A stretch of DNA of 64,000 nucleotides from Neiella litorisoli (GTDB lineage Bacteria > Pseudomonadota > Gammaproteobacteria > Enterobacterales > Neiellaceae). This document shows, piece after piece, positions 40,679-50,172 of this stretch (its first letter is position 1; every line of letters begins with the position of its first letter). The position numbers and the translations under genes were made by a program. The notes under the pieces are model-generated. The model saw only the letters and a list, made by a program, of their open reading frames with translations. It had not been told where the DNA came from and searched no databases. Location: NCBI RefSeq assembly GCF_014773395.1, contig NZ_JACXAF010000008.1:62001-126000 (forward strand). Reading direction: 5' to 3'.

Positions 40679-42159
40679 CAGCCAATACTCCATTGAGCGA
40701 CCGGCGTATTGCTGGCGCTCAATTCGATATAGCGTTGCAACATCAGTCGAAGGGCGTCTCGGCGATCATGATCGCGCTCCAACATTTTGGTCATCGCCAC
40801 TTGCCAAGTCGCACCAGTCTGTTTAAACGCCAAGCGTTGCTCGATGAGCGTCAAATAGTACGCCACTTCTGATGCGTCAATGCCTCGCTCAAGTAGCCCC
40901 CGATGAGCTATCGGCAACATTTGTTCGAGTAAACCATCGACAGGCACTTCTGTCAGCCCTTCGCCGGTACGATCTGGCCACACAAATTTAGCTGCCAGCC
41001 CATGTTTTGCGGCGCGATAGAAATTGTGCACCACATAGTTAAACGGCAACTTCATGGTCAGCTCTTGGATCGAGTCGACAAATCCCTCGGCCAAACCAAT
41101 GATCAGCGCAATATTAGCCAGCATATCTGTGGCAGTCGGTCCGGCTGGCAAGGCACGCAATTCAATCCGCAAATGACCACCATCGACCGGATCATAAATC
41201 GCCCGATTCCAACTCCATATGGTGCCGTGATGCAATCTTAATTCTTCTAATTTAGGGCCGCAGCTTGAGGTATGGATATGGCCATCGCCTGCTGGATTGA
41301 CCAAAGGCAGCAAAGGCTTGTGAAGGTGAACAGACTCAGCAAACAATTGATAAGCGCCGCCTTGTAACCAGCCTTGACCCAAGGTTACCCGAGAGGGCTG
41401 CCAATCGAGCACTCCCGGTGTCCGAGGATCGGTCGACTGTTTGAACAGGGCAATTCGGGTTTCATGCCATAACTGCCGATGCAGCAAATATGCGGAATTA
41501 CCGGCCATCGCCAAAGCCAACGGCGTCACCAACTGAATGGCATTGTAAAGATCATTGAAGCGACTCGGACTGACTCGATAATGAAATTGAAACGAGGTAT
41601 TTGCACCTTCCAGGGTCAAGTCGCTGCGTGTCATTTTCAGCTGTTCGGCACCATTGATGTCGATTTGAAACGGTCCGCCACGAAGCTCGCTAATGTTCTT
41701 GGTCAGCGCATGATAGCGAGGCCGATCCGACATCGCGCACATACCCAAATGGCGTTCTTCCAAGGTGGGCAAAATGCCGATAATGGCCATGTCCGCATCA
41801 ATCGTTTTGGCTAGCTGTTGCAAGGCGCTGTTTTTGTCCAACACCTGCTGTTCAATGCGTTGCAATGGCGTGCCAGTAAATGCCACTGGTGGAAGGTTAA
41901 ACTCAAGGTTGAATTGATTCAGCTCTTCGGTCAGCTGATTATCATTGGCGAGGGCTAATAACTGTTCACTGCAGCATTTGGGTTGTAACTCGGCATCAAG
42001 TAGGTAGAATTCCAACTCAGCACCGGCGCTACAAGGCCCCTCGCCCCAGTTTGGTTGTTCGAGCAAGGCACGGAAATCGGCTAACTGAGACTCAAGCTTG
42101 ATCGCAAAGTCTCGGTAATCCGCTGAAGTAAATGATTGCTGCGCAAAGTGCTGTCCCAC
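40678..42159 (-). CDS. GCS2-family carboxylate-amine ligase (glutamate-cysteine-ligase-like)
   Basis: A 493-aa ATP-grasp-like ligase of the GCS2 family (PF04107). AGAELEFYLLD near residue 45 is the conserved acidic strand, RGGPFQIDINGAEQ and NTSFQFHYRV near 160-195 are core strands, and DGGHLRIELRALPAGPT near 340 is the second acidic cluster. The family includes gamma-glutamylcysteine ligases and YbdK-type enzymes. It heads a two-gene operon with the AstE-like hydrolase and has a 226-nt upstream region shared with the divergent asd. Confidence 0.8.
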   Translation of the reverse strand: MGQHFAQQSFTSADYRDFAIKLESQLADFRALLEQPNWGEGPCSAGAELEFYLLDAELQPKCCSEQLLALANDNQLTEELNQFNLEFNLPPVAFTGTPLQRIEQQVLDKNSALQQLAKTIDADMAIIGILPTLEERHLGMCAMSDRPRYHALTKNISELRGGPFQIDINGAEQLKMTRSDLTLEGANTSFQFHYRVSPSRFNDLYNAIQLVTPLALAMAGNSAYLLHRQLWHETRIALFKQSTDPRTPGVLDWQPSRVTLGQGWLQGGAYQLFAESVHLHKPLLPLVNPAGDGHIHTSSCGPKLEELRLHHGTIWSWNRAIYDPVDGGHLRIELRALPAGPTATDMLANIALIIGLAEGFVDSIQELTMKLPFNYVVHNFYRAAKHGLAAKFVWPDRTGEGLTEVPVDGLLEQMLPIAHRGLLERGIDASEVAYYLTLIEQRLAFKQTGATWQVAMTKMLERDHDRRDALRLMLQRYIELSASNTPVAQWSIG

Positions 42160-42385
42160 GAGGCATCGTCCAAGCCTGCCAACTTAGACTAAGTCTATGT
42201 GATCCTTGAAAACTTGCCTGCTATTGCCGATCAGAATGCTATTCAGATCAACAACTAAAATCGCCCTCAGAATAAAAATTCACACAAGTTGCATAAAAAT
42301 TGATTTCGTAAGACTGCCAAGTCACATTTTTTTTGTTAGTCTAGCTTCCCTTTACTAAGAGACGTTCGAGAAACAGGAGACTACG

Positions 42386-43504
42386 ATGGCGTTGAACCAG
42401 GTAGGATTTGTCGGTTGGCGCGGCATGGTCGGTTCAGTTCTGATGCAGCGCATGCGCGAAGAAAATGATTTTGCCGCTATAGAGCCGGTATTTTTCACCA
42501 CATCACAAGCAGGCCAACCAGGCCCAGATGTGGGTAAACCGGTAACCCCGCTCAAAGATGCATTCGACATTGATACCTTAAAAACCATGGACGCCATTGT
42601 CACCTGTCAGGGCGGCGACTACACCAAGGCGGTGTATTCAAAGTTACGCGACGCAGGCTGGCAAGGTTATTGGATTGACGCAGCATCATCACTGCGTATG
42701 GACGACGATGCCATCATCGTGTTGGATCCGGTCAATCGCAATGTCATCGACCAAGGTCTGGCCAATGGCGTAAAAACCTTTGTCGGCGGTAACTGCACGG
42801 TATCCCTGTTGCTGATGGCCGTTGGAGGCCTGTTCGAAAAAGATTTGGTCGAGTGGATCACCCCACACACCTACCAAGCCGCGTCTGGCGCCGGTGCTCG
42901 CAACATGCGTGAACTGATCAGCCAAATGGGTACGGTACGTGATTCAGTGGCTGATTTGCTGGACGATCCTGCATCAGCGATTCTGGAGATCGATCAAAAA
43001 GTTGCGCAAACCATTCGTAGCGACGAATTCCCAACAGAGCAATTTGGTGCCCCTCTTGGCGGTAGCTTACTGCCATGGATTGATACCAAGCTCGATAGCG
43101 GTCAAAGCCGTGAAGAGTGGAAAGCGCAAGTTGAAGCCAACAAGATTTTGGGTACTGAAGCCGCTCCTACGCCAATTGATGGTTTGTGTGTTCGGGTTGG
43201 CGCCATGCGCTGCCACAGCCAAGCGTTGACCATGAAACTGAAAAAAGACATTTCAGTTGGAGAAATTGAGTCAATTCTGGCCGCTCACAATGACTGGGTG
43301 AAAGTGATTCCGAACGATAAAGAAATCACCATGCAAGAGCTGACGCCAGCAAAAGTAACTGGCACCTTGAGCATTCCAGTTGGCCGTATTCGCAAACTGA
43401 CCATGGGTCCAGAGTACGTATCAGCGTTCACCGTTGGTGACCAGCTGTTATGGGGCGCTGCCGAGCCGCTACGCCGCATGCTAACGATTCTGAATGAAGC
43501 TTAA
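42386..43504 (+). CDS. asd: Aspartate-semialdehyde dehydrogenase
   Basis: Reduces beta-aspartyl phosphate with NADPH to aspartate semialdehyde, the branch to lysine/diaminopimelate, threonine and methionine. The 372-aa length matches the gammaproteobacterial Asd. [15 protein letters not shown] (6-20) is the nucleotide loop, C137 in [12 protein letters not shown] is the nucleophile, and [16 protein letters not shown] near 270 carries the catalytic His. CAGGAG lies before the ATG. It has its own terminator 21 nt after the stop. It is a core gene and a good anchor for the chromosomal backbone. Confidence 0.97.
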   Translation: MALNQVGFVGWRGMVGSVLMQRMREENDFAAIEPVFFTTSQAGQPGPDVGKPVTPLKDAFDIDTLKTMDAIVTCQGGDYTKAVYSKLRDAGWQGYWIDAASSLRMDDDAIIVLDPVNRNVIDQGLANGVKTFVGGNCTVSLLLMAVGGLFEKDLVEWITPHTYQAASGAGARNMRELISQMGTVRDSVADLLDDPASAILEIDQKVAQTIRSDEFPTEQFGAPLGGSLLPWIDTKLDSGQSREEWKAQVEANKILGTEAAPTPIDGLCVRVGAMRCHSQALTMKLKKDISVGEIESILAAHNDWVKVIPNDKEITMQELTPAKVTGTLSIPVGRIRKLTMGPEYVSAFTVGDQLLWGAAEPLRRMLTILNEA

Positions 43505-43525
43505 TTGCAGCTTGATCTGGATTTG

Positions 43526-43550
43526 AAAGGCGCCGATTGGCGCCTTTTTT
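43526..43550 (+). terminator. asd terminator
   Basis: AAAGGCGCC (43526-43534) / GGCGCCTTT (43539-43547), 4-nt loop, T run to 43550. Confidence 0.95.
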
Positions 43551-43705
43551 GTCTTTGGTTACGAGCGGCTTATCAGCAAGGCTAGAAATAAGATGTATCA
43601 GCGTGATTACTAGGAGGAGCTTGACGGTCCAACTACCAAGCGATTTTAACAACCACACGAGTACAAGATGATGAAGAAACCAATATACAGTCGGACAACC
43701 TCGAC

Positions 43706-44476
43706 TCAAAGCTGCACTAGTTTAAAAGAACCATCTTTCATTTTCTCGGGCTTAAAATCCTGAAAAGCTGCCGGAACGTCCTTCGTAACGATATCAAACA
43801 ATGCACAAGAAATTTTTCGCATCTCCCAATCTCCTTCTAAAGCACCGCGCATTTTAAAAAAGTGTCTCAAAGCTCTTGCGTTAGCTGTCACGACAATTTT
43901 GGTTTCTGTTGCGTTTGGGAGAATCGATCTTGACGCTGATCGCAACCCCCTCAGTTTTTCTTTTTTTGAAGATTCACAGAGCAAAGGGTCATTATTTATT
44001 TCGTAAACAAGCCGTTTGTAAAAAGCGAGACTTTGCTCAATTGTTTTTTTCCACTCATTAAACAAATTTGGGCATCGAGCGATTTCTGGAGGAACGACAA
44101 ATGAAGCTCCAGATTCATCATGATACTGCTGCGATAATTGGCTATACGCAAAGCCAACTCTGTGACGAACTAACTGATGCGTAAATGCGCGAGAAACGCC
44201 AGATATTAAAAAAGTCCAATTAACATGTTCCAGTACGCTTTCATGCCCCTGATCTACCAAGTGCTTTATATACTGCCTGTTATCTTTTCCTGACTGCCTT
44301 TCTGCGCCGAAAGCCATGTAGCAAACTCTACCGGCAGCTTCGATTAATTCCTCTCCTGGAGTACAGCTTGATCGATTCCAATTTAAACGTTGCTCATCTA
44401 AAAATGACAAAAAACTATCTTCATCAAAGTTAGGCCTAGCCAAGCACTTTATCGACAACTCGGAAATTTCTATCAT
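43706..44476 (-). CDS. thyX: Flavin-dependent thymidylate synthase ThyX
   Basis: Makes dTMP from dUMP using FAD, NADPH and methylene-tetrahydrofolate. The 256-aa product carries the ThyX signature in a SQLSQ form like that of mycobacteria: RHRVGFAYSQLSQQY near residue 105, although the block is one residue longer than usual and Q replaces the conserved Arg before Tyr. NARALRHFFKMRG near 205 supplies the substrate-binding Arg region, and EHVNWTF is also typical. It lies 10 nt after the dCTP-deaminase-like gene, giving a two-step dUMP-to-dTMP arrangement. Gammaproteobacteria usually use ThyA, so this is probably an acquired pair. Confidence 0.9.
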   Translation of the reverse strand: MIEISELSIKCLARPNFDEDSFLSFLDEQRLNWNRSSCTPGEELIEAAGRVCYMAFGAERQSGKDNRQYIKHLVDQGHESVLEHVNWTFLISGVSRAFTHQLVRHRVGFAYSQLSQQYHDESGASFVVPPEIARCPNLFNEWKKTIEQSLAFYKRLVYEINNDPLLCESSKKEKLRGLRSASRSILPNATETKIVVTANARALRHFFKMRGALEGDWEMRKISCALFDIVTKDVPAAFQDFKPEKMKDGSFKLVQL

Positions 44477-44486
44477 GTAGCATATC

Positions 44487-45350
44487 TCAAGGGTTACTTA
44501 ACTCTTTACATTCTGTTGTTTTGGAGTTTTCACATACTTTCAGAAGAACTTTCTTCAGTGAATCCAGCTGAGCTTGTATGTTTTCACTTGCCTTTGAATA
44601 GTCAGTTATCATTGCTTCTCTCAAGGGTTCAATGAGCTCTTGGGCAATCTCCTCCTCCTTTTTTGACTCTATGCGATACTGACCCAGCTCAGGAAGGATA
44701 AGAGCATAAGAGGCAAATACCAAACCAACTAACGCTAAAGCAGCACCCACTCGATGAGAAATGTACTCCGTGATCAAACCTGGAAGTCTTGATTTCAAGC
44801 CAGCAAAGTCTACATCGAGTGATTGAAGCTGAGTTTTATGCACTCCTTTTCCTTCTGAACCAGCATATCCATCCGTGGGCTCGTCCACCCCAACCAATAG
44901 TAGCGTTGTGATCACTTGATCTACTGCTATGTGAACTTCCTGCCTTCCCATATTCACCAAGCATACAGTAACCAACCCCCTGTAACCTGGGTCTACATGC
45001 CCAGGATTGGTCATCAATAGCCCTTCTTTAGCCAATTTGTTTGGGGGAAACAAAATTCCTCCCATGTCACGAGGCATGGCAAAGTATTCCTTCACTTCAA
45101 TAAGAGCCATCTCGCCTGGTTTAATCCGATGTTTTTCAAGCGCCACATCATCGATTTTATAGTTATGAAATACTTGAAATTGATTTAGTATGGTCTTTGC
45201 GTTTTCTGGCTGAAAGATCCGACCAACAGTCAGGTCACAGGACGAGCCACTCAAATTAATTGAAGACATGTCTAATGGGATATTCCGTGACTTTCGCAAA
45301 ATTTCGCCGGAATTAATCCTTGTTTCTAAAGATTTCTTTGATAACAGCAC
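44487..45350 (-). CDS. Membrane-anchored dCTP deaminase/dUTPase-fold protein
   Basis: A 287-aa protein starting at a GTG with AGGA about 10 nt upstream. Residues 1-165 show the trimeric dCTP-deaminase/dUTPase fold: SGSSCDLTVG (35-43), and GHVDPGYRGL (117-126) followed by VCLVN, the substrate-loop region. C130 stands where dCTP deaminases have the catalytic Glu, so deamination is doubtful. Residues 201-220 are a membrane helix (LALVGLVFASYALIL), followed by a charged coiled coil to the end (KKEEEIAQELIEP). This tail is absent from housekeeping Dcd (193 aa in E. coli). It is coupled to thyX. It could feed dUMP to ThyX or act in nucleotide-based phage defence. Confidence 0.8.
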   Translation of the reverse strand: MLLSKKSLETRINSGEILRKSRNIPLDMSSINLSGSSCDLTVGRIFQPENAKTILNQFQVFHNYKIDDVALEKHRIKPGEMALIEVKEYFAMPRDMGGILFPPNKLAKEGLLMTNPGHVDPGYRGLVTVCLVNMGRQEVHIAVDQVITTLLLVGVDEPTDGYAGSEGKGVHKTQLQSLDVDFAGLKSRLPGLITEYISHRVGAALALVGLVFASYALILPELGQYRIESKKEEEIAQELIEPLREAMITDYSKASENIQAQLDSLKKVLLKVCENSKTTECKELSNP

Positions 45351-45507
45351 GTATTTTTATTCCTGTAGTTGCGAACTGATTCCGATGTACGCTATTAATC
45401 AATGCATTGCTAATGATAAGAGCCCCACTTATCTGCACTCTATGGAAAGTTAATCATTTACTTGATGAGCAGGCATTCCCAGCCAGAGTTGTGACAGGTA
45501 AGTTTTC

Positions 45508-45530
45508 GGGGGCTCTTAATGCCCCCTTTT
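45508..45530 (+). terminator. Plus-strand intrinsic terminator without an assigned gene
   Basis: GGGGGC (45508-45513) / GCCCCC (45521-45526), 7-nt loop, then TTTTT. It points along the plus strand, but no plus-strand gene ends here. The minus-strand lipoprotein gene ends at 45541, on the other side, without a matching U-tract. Confidence 0.8.
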
Positions 45531-45540
45531 TCGCCTTTCA

Positions 45541-46152
45541 TTAGATGTACTTATCGCAGATATCATCGACTTTGGGATATTTGTCTCTGATAAATGCAGA
45601 GGGAGAATGCGACTTATTATAGCGTTCTCGGACTATACGACATGTTTTAATAATCGATTGTTCGAGTTTGTCTCGCTGTGTCTCGGTTAGGCTATGCCCT
45701 GTTAAATACAAATTTGATGCTTGCGCGATCATGATGGCATCTTCTCTGAAATCAGAGTCTGAATAGTAAGCGGTAATATCAGTGTAACGAGATGTTTTTT
45801 CGTTAGTCTCAGTTTGTGTAGCGTCACTTTCATGATGCTCTTTCAATATAAATTTACGCCGCTCCTCTGAATTTTTTGCAGTGTCAAGATCTTCAAGGCA
45901 GCCCTGTGCAGCTTCTCGGTAATAAGGGTGCCTGTCTTTTGCAACCTCCTCGAGCTTGGAGCGATTGCTTTCCTCGCAAATGCTTCGGATTTGCGCTTGT
46001 GCCTCTTCTTCTTCTTCCATGACACTTCTGACCATCAAATTGCCTCCCTCACTTGGGTGTATTACATACATTTCACCGGTGAGAGGATGTTTGGCACACC
46101 CGACTATACTGCTGAGAAAGGCAGTAATGAGAACTAATCTCCGAATATTCAT
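45541..46152 (-). CDS. Predicted lipoprotein
   Basis: A 203-aa protein from the ATG at 46152 (AAGGA 7 nt upstream). The signal peptide ends in a lipobox (LSSIVGC, Cys at about 19), so the mature protein is lipid-anchored. The rest is charged and helical, with an acidic run (EEEEEAQAQ) and a Cys near the C-terminus (DDICDKYI). No family is recognised. It lies upstream of the dcd/thyX pair on the same strand, but the 190-nt gap argues against one operon. Confidence 0.7.
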   Translation of the reverse strand: MNIRRLVLITAFLSSIVGCAKHPLTGEMYVIHPSEGGNLMVRSVMEEEEEAQAQIRSICEESNRSKLEEVAKDRHPYYREAAQGCLEDLDTAKNSEERRKFILKEHHESDATQTETNEKTSRYTDITAYYSDSDFREDAIMIAQASNLYLTGHSLTETQRDKLEQSIIKTCRIVRERYNKSHSPSAFIRDKYPKVDDICDKYI

Positions 46153-46588
46153 TGCGTTCCTTGCTTTAACATGTTGATACTGAGGTGAATTTACCATTCT
46201 TCACCTTTGGTTCATAGTCCAGGCCATATTAAGTTTGGTCGTCACTCTAGAACCGAAAATCTAGCGCAATTCTGTCGGGTAGGCGTTTTTTTGCTAAGCA
46301 TTACGCTCGTCGATTAAAACTTTACATGCAACTCTCGCTGCATGCGGCTCGGTTCATTCATTACATTTTCAGAGACGCTACGTTATTCAGAGTCTACGGG
46401 CATCTAGTGATACAAATGTTTTGCTCATGTACTCGCTGAACATCGTTACATACGACTGCGTGTCACGCGCGCCATTTGGAGTGACTCAACGAAAACGGAT
46501 ATTTTCGAAGTAGCGACTTGAATCGATTTTGGTTGCAACAACCGTTTGGATAAACTCCGTCTCAAATGGACGCCAACGCACCATTCGC
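46153..46588. other. 436-nt gene-free gap
   Basis: No credible coding frame. An AGGTGAA/TTCACCT inverted repeat (46183-46206) lies just upstream of the lipoprotein start and could be its operator. CATGCA/TGCATG pairs around 46325-46344. The rest shows no structure that I can name and may be decayed sequence at the edge of the inserted lipoprotein-dcd-thyX block. Confidence 0.5.
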
Positions 46589-48358
46589 TCAAATATGATC
46601 CAACACGGGTGACCAGAGCATAGAGAGTTCCCTTGTTAAGGGGTTAGAGATCTTTTTGTCTTGCTGTTGCAGTAAATGACTGACTTGTTCGGCACCAGCA
46701 TAATCGCTTGATTCAATTAACACGCCATATTTCAAGTATTGTAATTGCGTGCTCGCAGGAGTCATTGCCAACCTCTGTTCAACAATCTCCAACGCTTTTT
46801 CATATTGCCCATCTTCAACAAATGCCCTTACCATCATACTGATGGTGTTGGGTCTAATTTTTTCCGAAGAGTAGTCGAACAGTTGCATGATCTCAGTTGC
46901 TTTTCTAGCATCAGCCAGCCTTAAGTAAGCTCGAGCTAAATGATGCCGATAAAATTGCGGCATCCGTTCAGGCTCAGGAAAGTAGCGCCCCAGCAGCGCA
47001 ACAATTTCAGACGATTTATCCTGTTGCTGTAATAAGAAGTGTAAAATCGACACCACCTGCATCACCATGCGTTTTTCAAGACTGTTGTTTGTCGCAAAGT
47101 AATCATTTTTGCTTTCGGGCGCCCCTAGCGCAGCGCGATTAGCATCCCATGTTTTAATCAAATGGAAGAGCTGATCAAGCTCATCGACGTCTGCGCTTAG
47201 AGCACTTTGACTTAATTCGATTAATTGTTGAATTTGACGGTTATATTCGCTGTTTGCCTCGGTTCTGGGTAAGAACACCGGCATTGGTGGCTGTTTGGCT
47301 CTCTGGTTTTTAAAATGGATTGCCTTGGCGTGCAATCTTTCAGTCACGGGAGCTAAACCTCGACTATTTAGATGAGCACACGCAAGCGTGGTCATAAAGA
47401 GGCTCATCCCCGCGACGAGCAGATAAGAGAACTTCATCTTTTTCTCAACTTCGAGGGCCTTGAGGCGTTTAATATTAACGCTATTGGCATGATGAATGGT
47501 TGCTATCCCCGCCATACCAGCAGTGTTATGAAGCTGCTGCGCTTGGTTTTGTTGCCAGATTATTTCGGCTAATGAGATTCGATATTTTTCCCTATTTTTC
47601 TGGTAGCAGATCTGATCACAATTCACTTCAATCACAAGCTCAAGAGTATCCACAATCCATTTCACAACAGGATTCCACCAGAATACTCTTTTTGAAAATG
47701 CCGCCAGCCATTTAAGCAAGGGATCAAATTGGCGAAGATGAGTGAGTTCGTGAAGCAGAATGTTATTGACGTGCTTGGACTGTGAAAAATGCTGGTTAAG
47801 CCATATGACTGGTGAAAACAATCCTGTCGCCATTCCTGGCTGCGACGCTAGGGTAATCTTGACTTTCACTTGTCGGCCAAAAGCCAGAGTCGATTCTAGA
47901 TCAGCTTGAGCAAGTAGCTCATCACCGGGCATAGCATCCTGCTTTAAACCGGTTAGATATTGGCGATAACGCCAAACATCGCAACCAAACAAGGCTAATC
48001 CGGCAAGGGATAAACAGAGGAAAAAAGTCGTAAAGGGTACGCTCAAATATAGTTGATGGAGGGCCGCCAACATCCGTTGCCAACCACTCGCTTGATTTAT
48101 GTTCAAAGCCCCGTCTAACTGGGGAGTTGATAAAGATCCAACGCTTTCAGGCAAGCTGCCAAACGACCAAAGCTGAACATTTGGTAGAAAGGTTGTTATG
48201 TCACCAATAGATAACTCGATATTGTGCCAAGGTATAAACCAGCATAATAAGGCGAACAATAGCAGCATTAAATGCAATCTAGCAGGTGCTTGATTAAGCC
48301 ACTTAACCGCTGTCAGCAACAACGCGCTTATGACTAAGTTGGTGATAAAGTAATCCAC
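46589..48358 (-). CDS. BlaR1/MecR1-type M56 membrane metallopeptidase with helical-repeat sensor domain
   Basis: A 589-aa sensor protease. Four or so hydrophobic segments in the first 330 residues surround the zinc-protease site HELTH (203-207) with the downstream Glu in LELVIEVNCDQ. After a last membrane helix (about 305-325) the periplasmic part has TPR-like helices and not a penicillin-binding domain, so the signal is probably not a beta-lactam. Family knowledge: on sensing, the protease inactivates the partner BlaI repressor. The blaI-like gene is 43 nt upstream. The C-terminal 250 residues are a paralogue of the secreted protein encoded at 48938-49807. Confidence 0.85.
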   Translation of the reverse strand: MDYFITNLVISALLLTAVKWLNQAPARLHLMLLLFALLCWFIPWHNIELSIGDITTFLPNVQLWSFGSLPESVGSLSTPQLDGALNINQASGWQRMLAALHQLYLSVPFTTFFLCLSLAGLALFGCDVWRYRQYLTGLKQDAMPGDELLAQADLESTLAFGRQVKVKITLASQPGMATGLFSPVIWLNQHFSQSKHVNNILLHELTHLRQFDPLLKWLAAFSKRVFWWNPVVKWIVDTLELVIEVNCDQICYQKNREKYRISLAEIIWQQNQAQQLHNTAGMAGIATIHHANSVNIKRLKALEVEKKMKFSYLLVAGMSLFMTTLACAHLNSRGLAPVTERLHAKAIHFKNQRAKQPPMPVFLPRTEANSEYNRQIQQLIELSQSALSADVDELDQLFHLIKTWDANRAALGAPESKNDYFATNNSLEKRMVMQVVSILHFLLQQQDKSSEIVALLGRYFPEPERMPQFYRHHLARAYLRLADARKATEIMQLFDYSSEKIRPNTISMMVRAFVEDGQYEKALEIVEQRLAMTPASTQLQYLKYGVLIESSDYAGAEQVSHLLQQQDKKISNPLTRELSMLWSPVLDHI

Positions 48359-48401
48359 TTTTCGCCCTTCGTTAAAAACAAATCAGAATTTATTCAGCCC
48401 A

Positions 48402-48776
48402 TTACGATTTGCTTTTCTTCTTTTTAGCTAGGTAATTTTCAAGGTACTCAAGCTCATCATCAGATAATTTTTCATCATCAATCAGGTGTGTAATCAAACT
48501 GCTGGCATTACCCGCAAAAAAGCGTTTAACAAAACTGGGCAAGATACTCGGGGTTAAATCATCTTTGGAGATTTGCGTCTGAAAAACAAAGGCTCTTCCG
48601 TCCTTTCCTACACGTTTAATCGCGCCTTTGTCTTCTAGGCGATCAACAATGGTTTTGACAGTGGTATAAGCAGAAGGCTTCGTTTCACAAACCCATTCAT
48701 GTATCTGTTTTGCTGAACAATCTCCGTGCTGCCAAAAAAGCTGCAATACGTCTAATTCAAAATCACTTAACTTCAT
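48402..48776 (-). CDS. BlaI/MecI-family transcriptional repressor
   Basis: A 124-aa winged-helix repressor. FELDVLQLFWQHGDCSAKQI and KPSAYTTVKTIVDRLEDKGA are the family's two DNA-binding helices, GRAFVFQ is the wing, and the C-terminal dimerisation helices end in poly-Lys. BlaI dimers bind TACA-N2-TGTA dyads. Three such sites lie at 49866-49934, before the TPR gene that probably heads this operon. It is followed by the M56 protease gene in the usual order. A small GCGCC/GGCGC hairpin in the 160-nt gap upstream may tune its expression. Confidence 0.92.
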   Translation of the reverse strand: MKLSDFELDVLQLFWQHGDCSAKQIHEWVCETKPSAYTTVKTIVDRLEDKGAIKRVGKDGRAFVFQTQISKDDLTPSILPSFVKRFFAGNASSLITHLIDDEKLSDDELEYLENYLAKKKKSKS

Positions 48777-48937
48777 TTAATCAACCTGCTGAGCTAGTTG
48801 TTTTACTTTGGCCAGATGAGACATGTCGATTGCCCCAGAACACTCGTAAAAACTGCAAACATAGCAATAAAAACTGATTGGACTGACCTTTAGTTTCAAA
48901 GGTAAATAGCGCCCCTAAAGAGGCGCCATATAATCGG

Positions 48938-49807
48938 CTATATGTAGTCGAGTATAGGCGACCAAGCAATAGACGTTGTTCCTCTCGCTAGAGACTTCGG
49001 CATTGCATTGCTTGAGGATAATTGTTCTGCAACTTCTTCTGCAGCAGCCATATCTCCAATTTCTAACAACACACCATATTTTAGTTGTAACAACTTATCC
49101 GTTGTTCCGAAGTGTTTGGCGCGTAGCTCAATCAGATCGATTGCTTTTTGAGACTGCCCATTGCCAACATAAGCCATCGCCAGCATACGAACGGTATAGG
49201 GTTTAACACTCTCATCTTCATAGTCAAACAGGCTAAGTACATCGATAGCCTTATCATATCGATTTAGCTTTGCATAAGCCGCAGCCAAGTGATGGCGGAA
49301 TAATTGGGGCAGTTCCTCAATGGTTTGATATTCGCCTAACAGCAAGCTAATAATCTCATCGGTTTTATTTTGTTGCTGCAACAGAAAGTGTTGAATGGAT
49401 ATCCGATACTTGGTCACCCTTTCATCAAGGCCTTTGATCTCTGTCGTATAAACATTCATGCCGTACGAAATGTAGCTTTGTCTTATCGGCCTAATTTTAC
49501 TGCGACTGCTATTCCAACTTTCTATCGATTCATAGATATCATTTAGCTCGTTCAGATCATCAGTCAGCGCATTTTCACTCAATTCAACAAGCTGCCTTAT
49601 TTGCCGGTTGTACTGAGAAAATTTGTCATTTTGAGGCTGATAGATTGGCATCCTTTGCTTGCCTTCTCGCTTCTTTTTCATTGACAGCGCTTTTTGGTGC
49701 AACTGTTCGGTAATGCTTAATGAGCTCTCAACCTCACTTCCCGACGCCTGAACGGCATTGCACAGTGCAAGGCCCATGCAGGCAATCGCTAAATGAACTC
49801 GTTTCAT
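48938..49807 (-). CDS. Secreted TPR-like protein, paralogue of the BlaR1-like sensor domain
   Basis: A 289-aa periplasmic protein. Residues 1-22 (MKRVHLAIACMGLALCNAVQ) are a signal peptide. The mature part aligns along its whole length with the C-terminal region of the M56 protease encoded downstream. Shared strings include LHQKA/LHAKA, YNRQI-QL-ELS, HFLLQQQ-K, FRHHLA-AY/YRHHLARAY, LQYLKYGVL/LQLKYGVL and the end WSPILDYI/WSPVLDHI. It may compete with, or prime, the sensor. GGGAGA precedes the ATG, and three BlaI-type operators lie upstream. Confidence 0.78.
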   Translation of the reverse strand: MKRVHLAIACMGLALCNAVQASGSEVESSLSITEQLHQKALSMKKKREGKQRMPIYQPQNDKFSQYNRQIRQLVELSENALTDDLNELNDIYESIESWNSSRSKIRPIRQSYISYGMNVYTTEIKGLDERVTKYRISIQHFLLQQQNKTDEIISLLLGEYQTIEELPQLFRHHLAAAYAKLNRYDKAIDVLSLFDYEDESVKPYTVRMLAMAYVGNGQSQKAIDLIELRAKHFGTTDKLLQLKYGVLLEIGDMAAAEEVAEQLSSSNAMPKSLARGTTSIAWSPILDYI

Positions 49808-49865
49808 AAGTCTCTCCCGACGTGGTGTTCTATTTGTTATGTGGTCCGCTATCCAAAGCCATTTA

Positions 49866-49934
49866 CTACCGTTGTAGCAACAAACAATTACAAATGTAGT
49901 AAATAAAAAGAAAGTGTCAACTACAAATGTAGTT
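49866..49934. promoter_or_regulatory. Three BlaI-type operators
   Basis: CTAC-CGTT-GTAG (49866-49877), TACA-AA-TGTA (49889-49898) and a perfect ACTACAAATGTAGT (49920-49933). The spacing is about 24 and 33 bp. They lie 59-127 nt upstream of the TPR gene start. TACA-N2-TGTA is the known BlaI/MecI core. Repression of the whole TPR-blaI-protease unit is the likely role. Confidence 0.85.
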
Positions 49935-50172
49935 AATGTTTGACCGATCTTGTGCTAATTCCACTGGTTTCCGTTTGGGTTTGGTTAAGCCATACCAACT
50001 TCAATTATTCTGAACCAAGGCTTTCCAGCGATGTCTTGCAACGAGATGGGGATTTAAAGGTGAATCGACCAGCCTTCTGATCAAATCACGCTGCTTAGTT
50101 TGAGGGCTCTGAGCAATTTATCTCCAAAAACAAGAGATCATCTAATGTATCGAATGTAAGCCATGTCGGATT

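Noticed and set aside
42160-42385. Lysine riboswitch upstream of asd
   Set aside because: The 226-nt gap is too short and AT-rich and shows no lysine-element core.
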